Below, piece by piece: positions 25,864 to 35,533 of a stretch of 64,000 nt of DNA (position 1 is its first letter; the number at the start of each line of letters is the position of its first letter). The position numbers and the translations under genes were made by a program. This stretch comes from CAWJJM01 sp963843275 (GTDB lineage Bacteria > Acidobacteriota > Thermoanaerobaculia > Multivoradales > JBCCEF01): assembly GCA_963843275.1 (NCBI GenBank), contig CAWJJM010000012.1:620001-684000 (forward strand), in the 5' to 3' direction. The notes under the pieces are model-generated. The model was not told where the DNA came from and ran no database searches. It saw only the letters and a program-made list of their open reading frames with translations.

Positions 25864-27526
25864 GTGCGCCGCGCGGGAAGGCGGCTTCCGGAGGCGCCGC
25901 CGGACGGCCGTGGCGGCCGGCCTGCTGGCCCTCGCCCTGGCGCCGGCGGGTACCGCCCGCGGCGGCGCGGCGGAGGATGCCGTCGCGGACCCCTTCGCCG
26001 ACTGCGGCGAGGTCATCGGCCGGATCGACTTCCGCGCCCTCGACGTCTTCGACACCCGGGACCCGCGCGAGGACCGGCTGCTGTTCCGCCTCGCCAACCG
26101 GCTGCACGCCACCACCCGCCAGGGCGTGATCGAGCACCAGCTCCTCTTCGCCCCCGGGGATCCCTACGACCCGCGCCTGCTCGCCGAGTCGGCACGCCTG
26201 CTGCGCGGCAACCGCTACCTCTACGACGCGGCGGTGCGGCCCACCTCCTGCCACGCCGGACAGGTCGACGTGGAGGTCGTCACCCGCGACGTCTGGACGC
26301 TGAACGTGGGAGCGGGGGTGGGGCGCGCCGGCGGCAAGAACCGCAGCCACGTCCTGCTGCAGGACACCAACCTCCTCGGCACCGGCAAGTCGGTGACCCT
26401 CGAGCGCCGCAGCTCGGTCGACCGCACCACCGAGCTGGTGCGCTACGTCGACGACCAGGTCGGGGGCAGCCGGCTGCGCCTCGACGCCTCGGTCGCCGAC
26501 CACAGCGACGGCGGCAGCCGGACCCTCTCCCTGGACCGGCCCTTCTACTCGCTCGACGCGCGCTGGGCGGGCGGCGTGTACGGCCGGCGGGACGACCGCG
26601 TGGACCACCTCTACCGGCTCGGCCGGGTGAGCGACCGGTTCCGGCACCGCCAGGACATCGTCGAGCTGCGCGGCGGCCGGTCGCAGGGGCTGGTCGGCGG
26701 CTGGGCGCGGCGCTGGAGCGCCGGCTTCACCTACCGGCGCGACCGCTTCTCGGCCGTGGCGGCGGACGGCGGCGACCCGGGCACCTCGGCGGTCCCGCCC
26801 GAGCGCACCCTCGCCTACCCGTGGATCGCCTTCGACGCGGTCGAGGACGGCTGGGTGACGGTCTCCGACCACGACCAGATCCACCGCACCGAGGACCTCG
26901 ACCTCGGCGGCCGCTTCCACGCCCTGGTCGGCGTCTCCACCCCGGCCCTGGGCGGGGCGTCGGCGGCGGTGTTCGCGGCGTCGGCGGCGCGCGGCCTCGC
27001 ACCCGCCGAGCATCACACCCTGGTCGCCCGGGCCGAGGTCGCCGGGCGTTGGGACCGGCGAGGGGCCGCCGACACCGTGGCGTCGGCCGCGCTGCGCTGG
27101 TACTGGCGGGACGTCGGCGACCAGCTCTTCTTCGCCACCCTCGAGGGCACCGCCGCCGAGCGGCTCGACCCCGAGGAGCAGATCGTGCTCGGCGGCGAGG
27201 AGGGGCTGCGCGGCTATCCGCTGCGCTACCAGAGCGGCGACCGGCGGCTCCTGCTCACCCTCGAGCAGCGGATCTTCACCGACCTCTACCCGTTCCGCCT
27301 GGTGCACGTCGGCGGCGCGGTGTTCTTCGACGTCGGCCGCACCTGGTCGGCGGCGGCCGATCCGGACGCCCGCGGCTGGCTGCGCGACGTCGGCGTGGGG
27401 CTGCGGTTCGCTCCCAGCCGCTCCGGGCTCGGCGGCATGGTCCACCTCGACCTCGCCTTCCCCCTCGACGGCGACGGGTCGATCGAGCGGGTGCAGTGGC
27501 TGGTCTCGACGAAGGACACCTTCTGA
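25856..27526 (+). CDS. Omp85/ShlB-type outer-membrane beta-barrel protein
   Basis: A 556-residue exported protein of the Omp85 superfamily. A signal peptide (VAAGLLALALAPAGTARGGA) is followed by one POTRA-like domain (residues about 50-150, with GVIEHQLLFAPGDPYDPRLL and RGNRYLYDAAV). A barrel of about 400 residues follows. The superfamily loop motif is seen as LGGEEGLRGYPLRYQSGDRR, followed by LVHVGGAVFFDVGRTW. The last residue is Phe, as expected for outer-membrane barrels. A single POTRA is fewer than in BamA, so secretion or lipid/assembly roles are both possible. It starts at a GTG 8 nt inside the end of the iron-exporter gene, suggesting co-translation. Confidence 0.85.
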   Translation: MAECAAREGGFRRRRRTAVAAGLLALALAPAGTARGGAAEDAVADPFADCGEVIGRIDFRALDVFDTRDPREDRLLFRLANRLHATTRQGVIEHQLLFAPGDPYDPRLLAESARLLRGNRYLYDAAVRPTSCHAGQVDVEVVTRDVWTLNVGAGVGRAGGKNRSHVLLQDTNLLGTGKSVTLERRSSVDRTTELVRYVDDQVGGSRLRLDASVADHSDGGSRTLSLDRPFYSLDARWAGGVYGRRDDRVDHLYRLGRVSDRFRHRQDIVELRGGRSQGLVGGWARRWSAGFTYRRDRFSAVAADGGDPGTSAVPPERTLAYPWIAFDAVEDGWVTVSDHDQIHRTEDLDLGGRFHALVGVSTPALGGASAAVFAASAARGLAPAEHHTLVARAEVAGRWDRRGAADTVASAALRWYWRDVGDQLFFATLEGTAAERLDPEEQIVLGGEEGLRGYPLRYQSGDRRLLLTLEQRIFTDLYPFRLVHVGGAVFFDVGRTWSAAADPDARGWLRDVGVGLRFAPSRSGLGGMVHLDLAFPLDGDGSIERVQWLVSTKDTF

Positions 27527-27582
27527 GCCGGAGGGCCGCCCGGCGGGGTGGGCGCGCCGCGCCGCGGGGTGGCGGGCTCTGC

Positions 27583-27588
27583 TAGGAT
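27583..27588 (+). promoter_or_regulatory. Candidate -10 element (TAGGAT) upstream of korA leader
   Basis: TAGGAT lies 116 nt before the korA ATG, downstream of the Omp85 gene. If used, the transcript would have a leader of about 110 nt that contains an intrinsic terminator. No -35 hexamer is evident. Confidence 0.4.
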
Positions 27589-27660
27589 GAAGGGCCAGCG
27601 GTGACGGGCTCCGCAGGCGGGTGGACGCGCGGCCCGGAGGCAAGAGAGAGAGCGACCGGG

Positions 27661-27685
27661 ACCTAGCCGCGGGCTAGGTCTTTTT
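27661..27685 (+). terminator. Strong intrinsic terminator just before korA
   Basis: ACCTAGC (27661-27667), loop CGCGG, and GCTAGGT (27673-27679) form a perfect 7-bp stem followed by CTTTTTCTT. It lies 20 nt before the korA ATG. It could end the Omp85 transcript or act as an attenuator of korAB. Confidence 0.75.
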
Positions 27686-27704
27686 CTTGAGATCAGGGGA
27701 ACCG

Positions 27705-29578
27705 ATGGAGACGATGGTCCAGGATGCGCCGGACGCCCCGGGGCGGACCGGCCGCGAGCGCTTCCACGAGGTGGTGATCCGTTTCGCCGGCGACTCCGGC
27801 GACGGCATGCAGCTCACCGGCAGCCAGTTCACCACCACCTCGGCGCTGGTCGGCAACGACCTGTCGACGCTGCCCGACTTCCCGGCCGAGATCCGCGCCC
27901 CGGCGGGCACCCTGCCGGGCGTCTCCGCCTTCCAGGTGCGGATCGCCGACCACGACATCCACACCCCCGGCGACACCCCCGACGTGCTGGTGGCGATGAA
28001 CCCGGCGGCGCTGAAGAAGGAGCTCGGCGACCTCGCCGCCTCCGGGGTGGTGATCGTCAACACCGACGAGTTCAACCAGCGCAACCTCACCAAGGCGGGC
28101 TACGACGCCAACCCGCTGGAGGACGGCTCGCTCTCCGGCTTCCGTCTCTACGCGGTGGAGCTGACCACGCTGACCCGGCGGACGCTCGAGGACACCGCCC
28201 TCGACGTCAAGTCCAAGGACCGCTGCAAGAACTTCTTCGCCCTGGGGATGGTGTACTGGATGTTCTCCCGCCCCCTCGGCCCCACGGAGAAGTGGATCGA
28301 GCGCAAGTTCTCCAAGCGTCCCGAGCTCGCCGAGGCCAACGTGCGGGTGCTGAAGGCGGGCTGGAACTTCGCCGAGACCACCGAGATCTTCCAGGTGCGC
28401 TACGAGGTGGAGCCGGCGCGGCTCGCGCCCGGCACCTACCGCAACGTCCTCGGCAACACGGCGCTCGCCCTGGGGCTGGTGGCGGCCTCGCGGCGCAGCG
28501 GCCTGCCGCTGTTCCTCGGCGCCTACCCGATCACCCCGGCCTCGAGCCTGCTCCACGAGCTGTCGGCGCTCAAGCAGTTCGGGGTCACCACCTTCCAGGC
28601 CGAGGACGAGATCGCCGCCGTGTCGGCCGCCATCGGGGCGGCGTTCGGCGGCGCCCTGGCGGTGTCGGCGTCGTCGGGGCCGGGGATCGCCCTGAAGTCC
28701 GAGGCGATGAACCTGGCCGTGATGACCGAGCTGCCGCTGGTGGTGGTCGACGTCCAGCGCGGCGGCCCGTCGACCGGCCTGCCCACCAAGACCGAGCAGT
28801 CGGACCTCCTGCAGGTGCTGTTCGGGCGCAACGGCGAGTCGCCGCTGCCGGTGATCGCGGCCTCGTCGCCCAAGGACTGCTTCGCCGCCGCCATCGAGGC
28901 CTGCCGGCTGGCGGTGCGCCACATGGTGCCGGTCGTGCTGCTGTCGGACGGCTACATCGCCAACGGGTCGGAGCCCTGGCGGCTGCCGGACGTGGGCGGC
29001 CTGCCCGACCTGCGCACCGACTTCCACACGGCGGCCGACGGCTTCGCCCCCTACGCCCGCGACGAGGAGACCCTGGCGCGGCCGTGGGCGGTGCCCGGGA
29101 CCCCCGGGCTCGAGCACCGGATCGGCGGCCTGGAGAAGGAGGACGTCACCGGCAACGTCTCCTACGACCCGGCCAACCACGAGCGGATGACCCGGCTGCG
29201 GGCGGAGAAGGTCGAGCGCATCGCCGGCGAGCTGCCGCCCACCGAGGTCGAGGGTGACGCCGAGGGCGGCGAGCTGCTGGTCGTCGGCTGGGGCTCGACG
29301 GCCGGCGCCATCCACGGCGCCGTCGCCGCCGCCCGGCGCGACGGTCTGTCGGTGTCGCGGGTCCACCTGCGGTTCCTCAACCCGCTGCCCGCCGACCTCG
29401 GCGAGGTCCTCGGACGGTTCCGCCGCGTGTTGGTGCCGGAGCTGAACACCGGCCAGCTCGCCCTGCTGCTGCGCGCCCGCTACCTGGTGGACGTCGAGAC
29501 CTACTCGAAGGTCCAGGGGCGCCCCTTCTTCCGCTCCGAGATCGAAGACCGCATCCGCGACATCCTGGGAGGGCGCCG

Positions 29579-29582
<4 letters not shown>
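27705..29582 (+). CDS. korA: 2-oxoacid:ferredoxin oxidoreductase, fused gamma/alpha subunit
   Basis: The large subunit of a 2-oxoacid:acceptor oxidoreductase, 625 residues, with the gamma domain at the N-terminus (FAGDSGDGMQLTGSQF) fused to the alpha domain. The alpha part carries LGAYPITPASSLLHELSALK, then FQAEDEIAAVSAAIGAAFGG and SSGPGIALKSEAMNLAVMTE. The pyrimidine-binding part is VVVDVQRGGPSTGLPTKTEQ. This architecture matches KorA (2-oxoglutarate:ferredoxin oxidoreductase, as in mycobacteria), which needs no separate delta subunit. Substrate preference (2-oxoglutarate versus pyruvate) is not proven. GGGGA about 5 nt before the ATG is a fair ribosome site. It overlaps korB by 4 nt. Confidence 0.93.
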
Positions 29583-30634
<1,052 letters not shown>

Positions 30635-30657
30635 GCGGGGAGCGCGGGGCGGGCGGG

Positions 30658-31080
30658 GTGGATCCGGACGCTGCCCGCGGCGGCGCGACCCGGCCCCTGG
30701 TGATCCTCGCCCACGGCGACGGCTGGCCGATCCGCTTCGGCGCCTCCTCGCTCGCCGCCTCGTCCGTCGCCGCCGGCCAGCCGGTCGAGCTCGTCCTCTT
30801 CTTCGCCGCGCTGGCCGCCTGGGTCGGGGATCGCTGGGACGATCCCGAGCCCGGCGCGCCGCGCCGCGCCGACGGCTCGGCCGCCCCGGACCTCCCGTCG
30901 CTCACCGGCCTGCTGGCCCCCGCCCGCGAGCGCGGCCTGCTCCGCCTCTACGCCTGCTCCGCCTCGGCCCACCTGCTCGGCCTCGACCCCGCCGCCGTCC
31001 AGGCCCGGGTCGACGTCCTCGCCGGCTGGCCCACCTTCCATCGGCGGATCCGCGGGGCTGAGTGGGTGGTGTCATTGTAA
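30658..31080 (+). CDS. DsrE-like small protein
   Basis: A 140-residue protein resembling the DsrE/DsrF-like sulfurtransferase fold. It begins with a hydrophobic strand (PLVILAHGDGWPIRFGASSL), then an Ala-rich helix and a strand (PVELVLFFAALAAWV). The segment LLRLYACSASAHLLGLDPAA places a Cys where DsrE-type proteins carry a reactive one. Start GTG at 30658 is 23 nt after korB and gives the best fold match; no strong ribosome site is visible. The protein could serve in sulfur relay or redox control, but this is a fold-level guess. Confidence 0.5.
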   Translation: MDPDAARGGATRPLVILAHGDGWPIRFGASSLAASSVAAGQPVELVLFFAALAAWVGDRWDDPEPGAPRRADGSAAPDLPSLTGLLAPARERGLLRLYACSASAHLLGLDPAAVQARVDVLAGWPTFHRRIRGAEWVVSL

Positions 31081-31084
31081 ATGT

Positions 31085-31617
31085 AGATGAACACTTCATT
31101 GCCGGCGATGGTCGGCGCCCGCCGCCGAGGTGATCTTCCGCCATCCGGAGCTCCTCACCCGGGAGGTCGCGGTGCCACCGGAGGGCGGCGCCGCCCTGGA
31201 GCTGGGGCCCGTGGAGCTGGCGCCGCGGTTGGTCTTCGAGACGACGGTGGACTAGGAGCCGCTCGACGACCACCGGCGGGCAGTGCTCGAGCTGCACCGG
31301 TGCGGCAGGATGCGCTGCGACGAGGTGGTGGCGATCGAGCCGCTGGTCCGCGGCGTCCACGGCTACCGCTTCGTGGCCCCCTGCGCCTCGTCGCCGGTGG
31401 CCTGGCCCTTTCCACCGACGCGCTGGTCTTCGCCTATGGTCAGACGGGGGTCGGCTGGCCCTACATCCCCGACGCCGGCGGTGAGGTGACCCTCTACGGC
31501 CTCGACCGCCGCCAGGGGGGCGAGCTCACGGTGCGCTTCCGCTCCGGCGAGGAGGCGACGGTCGACCTCGGCCAGTTCGCGGGCGGGGGGAGCTACGGGG
31601 TCACCGTGGAGCCGTAG
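31085..31617 (+). pseudogene. Decayed remnant of a secreted-protein gene
   Basis: No single frame is convincing here, yet natural-looking peptide runs in different frames. The segments are EVIFRHPELLTREVAVPPEG ending in a stop (about 31123-31254), RMRCDEVVAIEPLVRGVHGY (about 31308-31366), and DALVFAYGQTGVGWPYIPDA with a normal end at 31617. The first resembles carboxypeptidase-regulatory-like or Ig-like domains of secreted proteins. The second and third contain Tyr/Gly beta patterns. At least two frameshifts and one stop would be needed. The parts seem to belong to one former coding region, but I cannot name the parent. There is no ribosome site at the front. Confidence 0.4.
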
Positions 31618-31662
31618 AGTGCGAACGGTGGTCGGCGCGGGGGCGTCGGTCGCCGCGGTCCG

Positions 31663-33777
31663 TCAGCCGGCGGCCGGCGGCTCGGCCACCTCGATCGAGC
31701 GCACCGTCCCCGCCTTGCCCTCGACCTGGACCGCCTCGCCGACCGCCTTGCCGAGCAGGCTCTGGCCGAGCTCGGACTGGTAGGAGAGGACGCCGCGGTC
31801 GGGGTCGCTCTCCCAGGGACCGAGCAGGGTGAGGGTGCGCTCGTCGCCGCCCTCGAGCTCGATCCGGAAGCGGGTGCCGACGCGGATCTGGGCGGGGTCG
31901 ACCTTGGCGAGGTCGAGCGTCTGGACGCGGCCGAGCTCGCGGTCGAGCTTGGTGGCGCGGGCGGTGAGGTACTCGTGGCGCTGCCGCGCCGCCTTGTACT
32001 CGAAGTTCTCGCGCAGGTCGCCCATCGCCCGGGCCTCGGCGATCGCCTTGCGGTTGGCGGGCAGCTCCTTGCGGGCGATGTCCTCGAGCTCGGCGCGGCG
32101 GGCGGCGATCGAAGCGGGGAGCGCCCACAGCACGTCGACGGCGGCCTGCTCTCCGGTCAGCGACGGGAACTGGCGCTCCAGGGCGTGCTGCAGGTTGTCG
32201 CGCTGGTAGGCCTCGAGCAGGGCGGCCCGGTGCACGGCGTCGCTGGCCGCCGCGGCCTGCTCCTCGGCGAGCTCGGGGACCAGCCGCAGGAGCGTTCCCC
32301 CCTTCTCGCCCAGCGCCTTGAGCCGGGCGCGGTAGGGGGCGAGCTCCTCGCGGTGCGGCGCGGCGAGGATCTGCTGCAGCAGGCGCAGCGGGTTGCGGCA
32401 CAGCAGCGCCGGGTCGCGGGCGGCGCGTTCGGCGAGCCAGGTGAAGGCGGCCGGCTGGCGGTGCGGCTGCGAGACGGCGGCGTCGAGGAAGCGGGCCAGC
32501 GCGCGGGACGGCGTGCCGCCGGCGTCGGCGACCAGCTCGTCGTGCAGCAGGTCGAGGCTCTTCGGGTCCTCCTCGCGGCCCATCCGGTCGAAGAAGACCT
32601 CGCGCCAGTCGTCGCGCAGGCGGCGGATGCTCCGGTAGGCGTCCTCCTTGAGGCTGCGGTCCTCGAGGCCCGAGAGCAGGGTGTCGAGCAGCCGGCGGTC
32701 GCCGCCCAGCAGCCGGTCCGGAGAGAGGGCCGCCGCCGCGGCGGCGCGCCCGGCGCGCTCCAGCCCGGCCCAGATCTCGTAGGCGAGGCCCGGGTCGGAG
32801 CCGGCCGCCGACTCGCCCAGCGCCGCCAGCTCCGCCGCCATGCGACCGGCGAGCTCCGGCTCGCGGTCGCCCTCGCGGCGCAGCAGGTCGATGCGCTTGC
32901 GCGGTGCCGCCCGCTCGAACGCCGCCCACACCGCCTCTACCGCGTGGTCGCTCGACGCCGCCCAGGCATAGGTCTGGCGGCCCTTGCCCCCGACCACCAC
33001 CTGCGGGTGCTTGCGCGCCGCCGCCCAGAACGAGGTCCACGAGGAGTCGGGCACCACGGTGGCGAGGTCCTGCTTGATCTCCCCGGCGGTCAGCGGCCGG
33101 CCGCGGCTCTCGAGCACCACTCGCAGCAGCTCGGAAGGGTCCTCGGCCACCAGCCGCGCCAGCTCCTCGGGCTCCTCGACGGTGCGGCGCAGGATGTGGC
33201 CGGGCGGCAGCTTCTCGAGCACCTTGGGCGCGGCGCGGAAGCCCACGTGGAGGTTACGGCCGCCGGCGAACTCGACCTTCAGGCTCTCCAGCGGGAAGTT
33301 CAGCTCCACCACCCGGCCCACCCCCTGGCCGTTCATCGCCACCAGGGTGCCGACGTCGTAGGCGAGGATCTGCTCGAGGCGCTCGACCTTCTCCCAGCTC
33401 TTCGGCAGGTCGTGGGGGGCGCGGCGCAGGCCGACCGCCTCGACGACGCCGTCGAAGGTGTCACCGGCGCCGTAGAGCTCGGCCAGCGTCCCGAGGATCT
33501 CGGGGTGCACGCGCTCGGGGGGGAGCAGCACGGTACCGGCGCGGCGCAGCAGGTCGAGCCGGGCGCGGTGCAGGCCGCGCGAGCGCAGCTCCGCGTCGAC
33601 CAGCTCGAGGAGGAAGCGGGCACGCTCCTCTTCGTCGCGGGCGGCGAGCTCGCGCGCCGCTGCGGCGAAAGGGGCGACGTCGTGGGGAGCCTCGGCGAGC
33701 CGCTGCACCCAGATGTCCTCCAGGGTGTCGTAATCGCCGAGCTCGAGGGGGGAACGGAACTCCGGAGGCAAGGGCAT
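31663..33777 (-). CDS. Long GreA/GreB-type transcription factor
   Basis: A 704-residue protein whose last 160 residues are a GreA/GreB factor. It has the coiled-coil hairpin with the acidic tip AMGDLRENFEYKAARQRHEY (about residues 583-603), keeping the Asp and Glu that drive RNA cleavage by polymerase. An FKBP-like C-terminal domain follows (GTRFRIELEGGDERTLTLLG). The first 540 residues are helical with HTH-like and repeat-like stretches and no known domain that I recognise. Long GreA proteins of 700-900 residues are known in spirochaetes. The start MPLPPEFRSP at 33777 has no ribosome site but has TATCGT 10 nt upstream. It is divergent from the LRV-like gene with only 27 bp between start codons. 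Confidence 0.83.
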   Translation of the reverse strand: MPLPPEFRSPLELGDYDTLEDIWVQRLAEAPHDVAPFAAAARELAARDEEERARFLLELVDAELRSRGLHRARLDLLRRAGTVLLPPERVHPEILGTLAELYGAGDTFDGVVEAVGLRRAPHDLPKSWEKVERLEQILAYDVGTLVAMNGQGVGRVVELNFPLESLKVEFAGGRNLHVGFRAAPKVLEKLPPGHILRRTVEEPEELARLVAEDPSELLRVVLESRGRPLTAGEIKQDLATVVPDSSWTSFWAAARKHPQVVVGGKGRQTYAWAASSDHAVEAVWAAFERAAPRKRIDLLRREGDREPELAGRMAAELAALGESAAGSDPGLAYEIWAGLERAGRAAAAAALSPDRLLGGDRRLLDTLLSGLEDRSLKEDAYRSIRRLRDDWREVFFDRMGREEDPKSLDLLHDELVADAGGTPSRALARFLDAAVSQPHRQPAAFTWLAERAARDPALLCRNPLRLLQQILAAPHREELAPYRARLKALGEKGGTLLRLVPELAEEQAAAASDAVHRAALLEAYQRDNLQHALERQFPSLTGEQAAVDVLWALPASIAARRAELEDIARKELPANRKAIAEARAMGDLRENFEYKAARQRHEYLTARATKLDRELGRVQTLDLAKVDPAQIRVGTRFRIELEGGDERTLTLLGPWESDPDRGVLSYQSELGQSLLGKAVGEAVQVEGKAGTVRSIEVAEPPAAG

Positions 33778-33787
33778 GGAGCCCGGA

Positions 33788-33797
33788 ACGATAGCAT
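33788..33797. promoter_or_regulatory. Overlapping divergent -10 elements (GreA-type gene and LRV-like gene)
   Basis: Minus-strand TATCGT (33788-33793) and plus-strand TAGCAT (33792-33797) share two bases. They lie 10 and 7 nt from the start codons at 33777 and 33805. Two polymerases could not occupy both, so expression of the two genes may be mutually exclusive. Confidence 0.45.
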
Positions 33798-33804
33798 GGC
33801 GCGC

Positions 33805-34527
33805 ATGGGCGAAGACCTGCGGCGACGGCTGCGGGAGTCGGCCGAGGAGCCTCTGCTCGCGCTGCTCCGGGAGCACGCCGGCGAGCTCGGGCCGGAGGAC
33901 GCCCTGCAGGCGCTCGCCAACCCGTTCCTGACCGCCGCGGGGGTGGAGCTGCTGGCCGCCCAGGGCCGCGTCACCGCCGCCTACGAGGTGCGCCGCGCGC
34001 TGGCCATGGACCGCCGGACGCCGGAGATCCTGGCGCGTCGCTTCCTGGGCGGTCTCTACTGGCACGACCTGGTGGCGGCGGGAGCCGACATGCGGCTCGC
34101 GCCGTTGCTGCGCCGGGCCGCCGACCTGTTGCTGGCCACTCGGCTGCCCGGCCTGTCGCCGGGCGAGAAGATGGCGGTGGCGCGCCGGGCCAGCCTCGGG
34201 CTGGTGGCGCACTTCCGGGACGAGGCGAACCCGCGGGTCCTCGGTGCCCTGCTGGAGAACCCGCGGATGACGGAAGGGGCTCTGCTCCCGCTGCTGCACC
34301 GCGAGCGGGTGCCGCCCGCCGTCCTCGAAGTGGTCGCGAACGACCCCCGCTGGGGCGTGCGCTACCCGATCCGGTTGGCTCTCGCCCGCAACCCATCCAC
34401 CCCTGTTCAGATAGCTTTGCGCACACTGCCGCACCTACGTAAGTCGGACCTCGTGACCGTGGCGCGGGACTTGCGTCTGGCAGCAGCTGTGCGCCGGCGG
34501 GCCCAATTGCTCGGCGGGTTGGGCTGA
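33805..34527 (+). CDS. LRV/HEAT-like repeat protein 1
   Basis: A 240-residue helical repeat protein of unknown role. The N-terminal half (MGEDLRRRLRESAEEPLLAL onward) is Leu/Ala-rich. The C-terminal half holds repeats of about 25 residues resembling leucine-rich repeat variants: NPRVLGALLENPRMTEGALL, VPPAVLEVVANDPRWGVRYP, and RLALARNPSTPVQIALRTLP. The last of these matches the C-terminus of the gene at 35534, marking them as paralogues. The ATG at 33805 is 7 nt after a TAGCAT hexamer and no ribosome site is seen; an ATG at 33796 would lie inside that hexamer. It precedes the rodZ-like gene by 47 nt. Confidence 0.7.
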   Translation: MGEDLRRRLRESAEEPLLALLREHAGELGPEDALQALANPFLTAAGVELLAAQGRVTAAYEVRRALAMDRRTPEILARRFLGGLYWHDLVAAGADMRLAPLLRRAADLLLATRLPGLSPGEKMAVARRASLGLVAHFRDEANPRVLGALLENPRMTEGALLPLLHRERVPPAVLEVVANDPRWGVRYPIRLALARNPSTPVQIALRTLPHLRKSDLVTVARDLRLAAAVRRRAQLLGGLG

Positions 34528-34536
34528 CGTGCCGAT

Positions 34537-34565
34537 TTGACCGTCGCCCGAGGGCCGAATAGAGT
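34537..34565 (+). promoter_or_regulatory. Promoter of the RodZ-like gene (TTGACC-17-TAGAGT)
   Basis: TTGACC (34537-34542), a 17-nt spacer and TAGAGT (34560-34565) form a near-consensus promoter. The GTG start codon lies 9 nt after the -10, so the RNA would be leaderless. It is the best supported example of this arrangement in the window. Confidence 0.8.
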
Positions 34566-34574
34566 CATCCCAAC

Positions 34575-35525
34575 GTGTCGAACGAGAGCCGGAGCGAAAG
34601 CGAAGACGCTGCTTTTCCCGACACTTCCACGGCGGCGGTCCGCGAGGACGTCGCGGTGGGAGAGGCGTTGCCGGTGGCGCGGACGCGGCGCTCGGGAGCG
34701 GAGGCCGGGTTGGCGGCGGCGGGGGCCGAGCGGGCGGAGCCCGAGCGCGGTCCCGCGAGCGCCGGCGAGGCCTCCTTCGGCACCTGGCTCCGGCGGCAGC
34801 GCGAGCTGCGCGAGATCGACCTGCGCGAGATCGCCGACAAGACCAAGATCAGCCTGCGCTACCTGAAGGCGATGGAGCAGGACCGCTTCGAGGTCCTGCC
34901 GGCGCCGGTCTTCGCCCGGGGCTTCCTGCGCGAGTACGCCAAGTACGTCGGCCTCAACCCCGACGAGGTGGTCAACTACTACCTGACCCAGGAGGGGCTG
35001 GTCGAGGAGCGCGAGCCCGAGGCGGACGACCGTCCGACGAGCTCGGCCGCGCGCGGACCCGTCACCCGCGGCGCCTTCCTCATCCTGCTCCTGATCGTCG
35101 TGGTCGCCGCGGCGGCGTACTTCCTGTTCTGGCGCCGGGCCCACGAGGAGGCGGCGCGCGCGGCGCCGCCTCCGATCGCCGTGCCGGCCCAGGTGGAGGT
35201 GCCGCGCAACGAGGTGCCGCCGCCGCCGCCCGCCGAGCCCGAGGTCACCGCCCCGGTGACCGTCACCCTCGACTTCACCCAGGAGTGCTGGGTCGAGGCG
35301 GAGACCGACGGCAAGCCGTCGATCAGCCGCCGCTACGTCGCCGGGGAGTCGCTCCGCCTCGAAGCGCAGCAGAGCGTCGTGCTGACCACGCTGGGCAACG
35401 CCGGCGGCGTCGAGGTGCAGGTCAACGGCATGCCGTTCGACCTGCGGGCCGAGAGCGGCGAGGTGCTGCACGACGTGACGATCGATCTCGAGACGGTCGA
35501 GCGCCTGCGCCGCCGCGCCGCCTGA
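34575..35525 (+). CDS. RodZ-like helix-turn-helix membrane protein
   Basis: A 316-residue protein with RodZ architecture. An N-terminal tail precedes a Cro/Xre-type helix-turn-helix (residues about 72-150). This includes FGTWLRRQRELREIDLREIA and FARGFLREYAKYVGLNPDEV, and in RodZ it binds MreB. One membrane helix (residues about 160-185, GAFLILLLIVVVAAAAYFLF) and a proline-rich linker lead to a C-terminal DUF4115 domain with FTQECWVEAETDGKPSISRR. The role would be cell-shape control with MreB. It starts at a GTG without a ribosome site. The flanking LRV-like genes and the DnaJ gene may form a conserved cluster. Confidence 0.85.
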   Translation: MSNESRSESEDAAFPDTSTAAVREDVAVGEALPVARTRRSGAEAGLAAAGAERAEPERGPASAGEASFGTWLRRQRELREIDLREIADKTKISLRYLKAMEQDRFEVLPAPVFARGFLREYAKYVGLNPDEVVNYYLTQEGLVEEREPEADDRPTSSAARGPVTRGAFLILLLIVVVAAAAYFLFWRRAHEEAARAAPPPIAVPAQVEVPRNEVPPPPPAEPEVTAPVTVTLDFTQECWVEAETDGKPSISRRYVAGESLRLEAQQSVVLTTLGNAGGVEVQVNGMPFDLRAESGEVLHDVTIDLETVERLRRRAA

Positions 35526-35533
35526 GCCCGCCC

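Noticed and set aside
27590..27704. A TPP riboswitch before the TPP-dependent korAB genes
   Set aside because: The conserved CUGAGA core and matching pyrimidine-sensor helix are absent, although a terminator is present.
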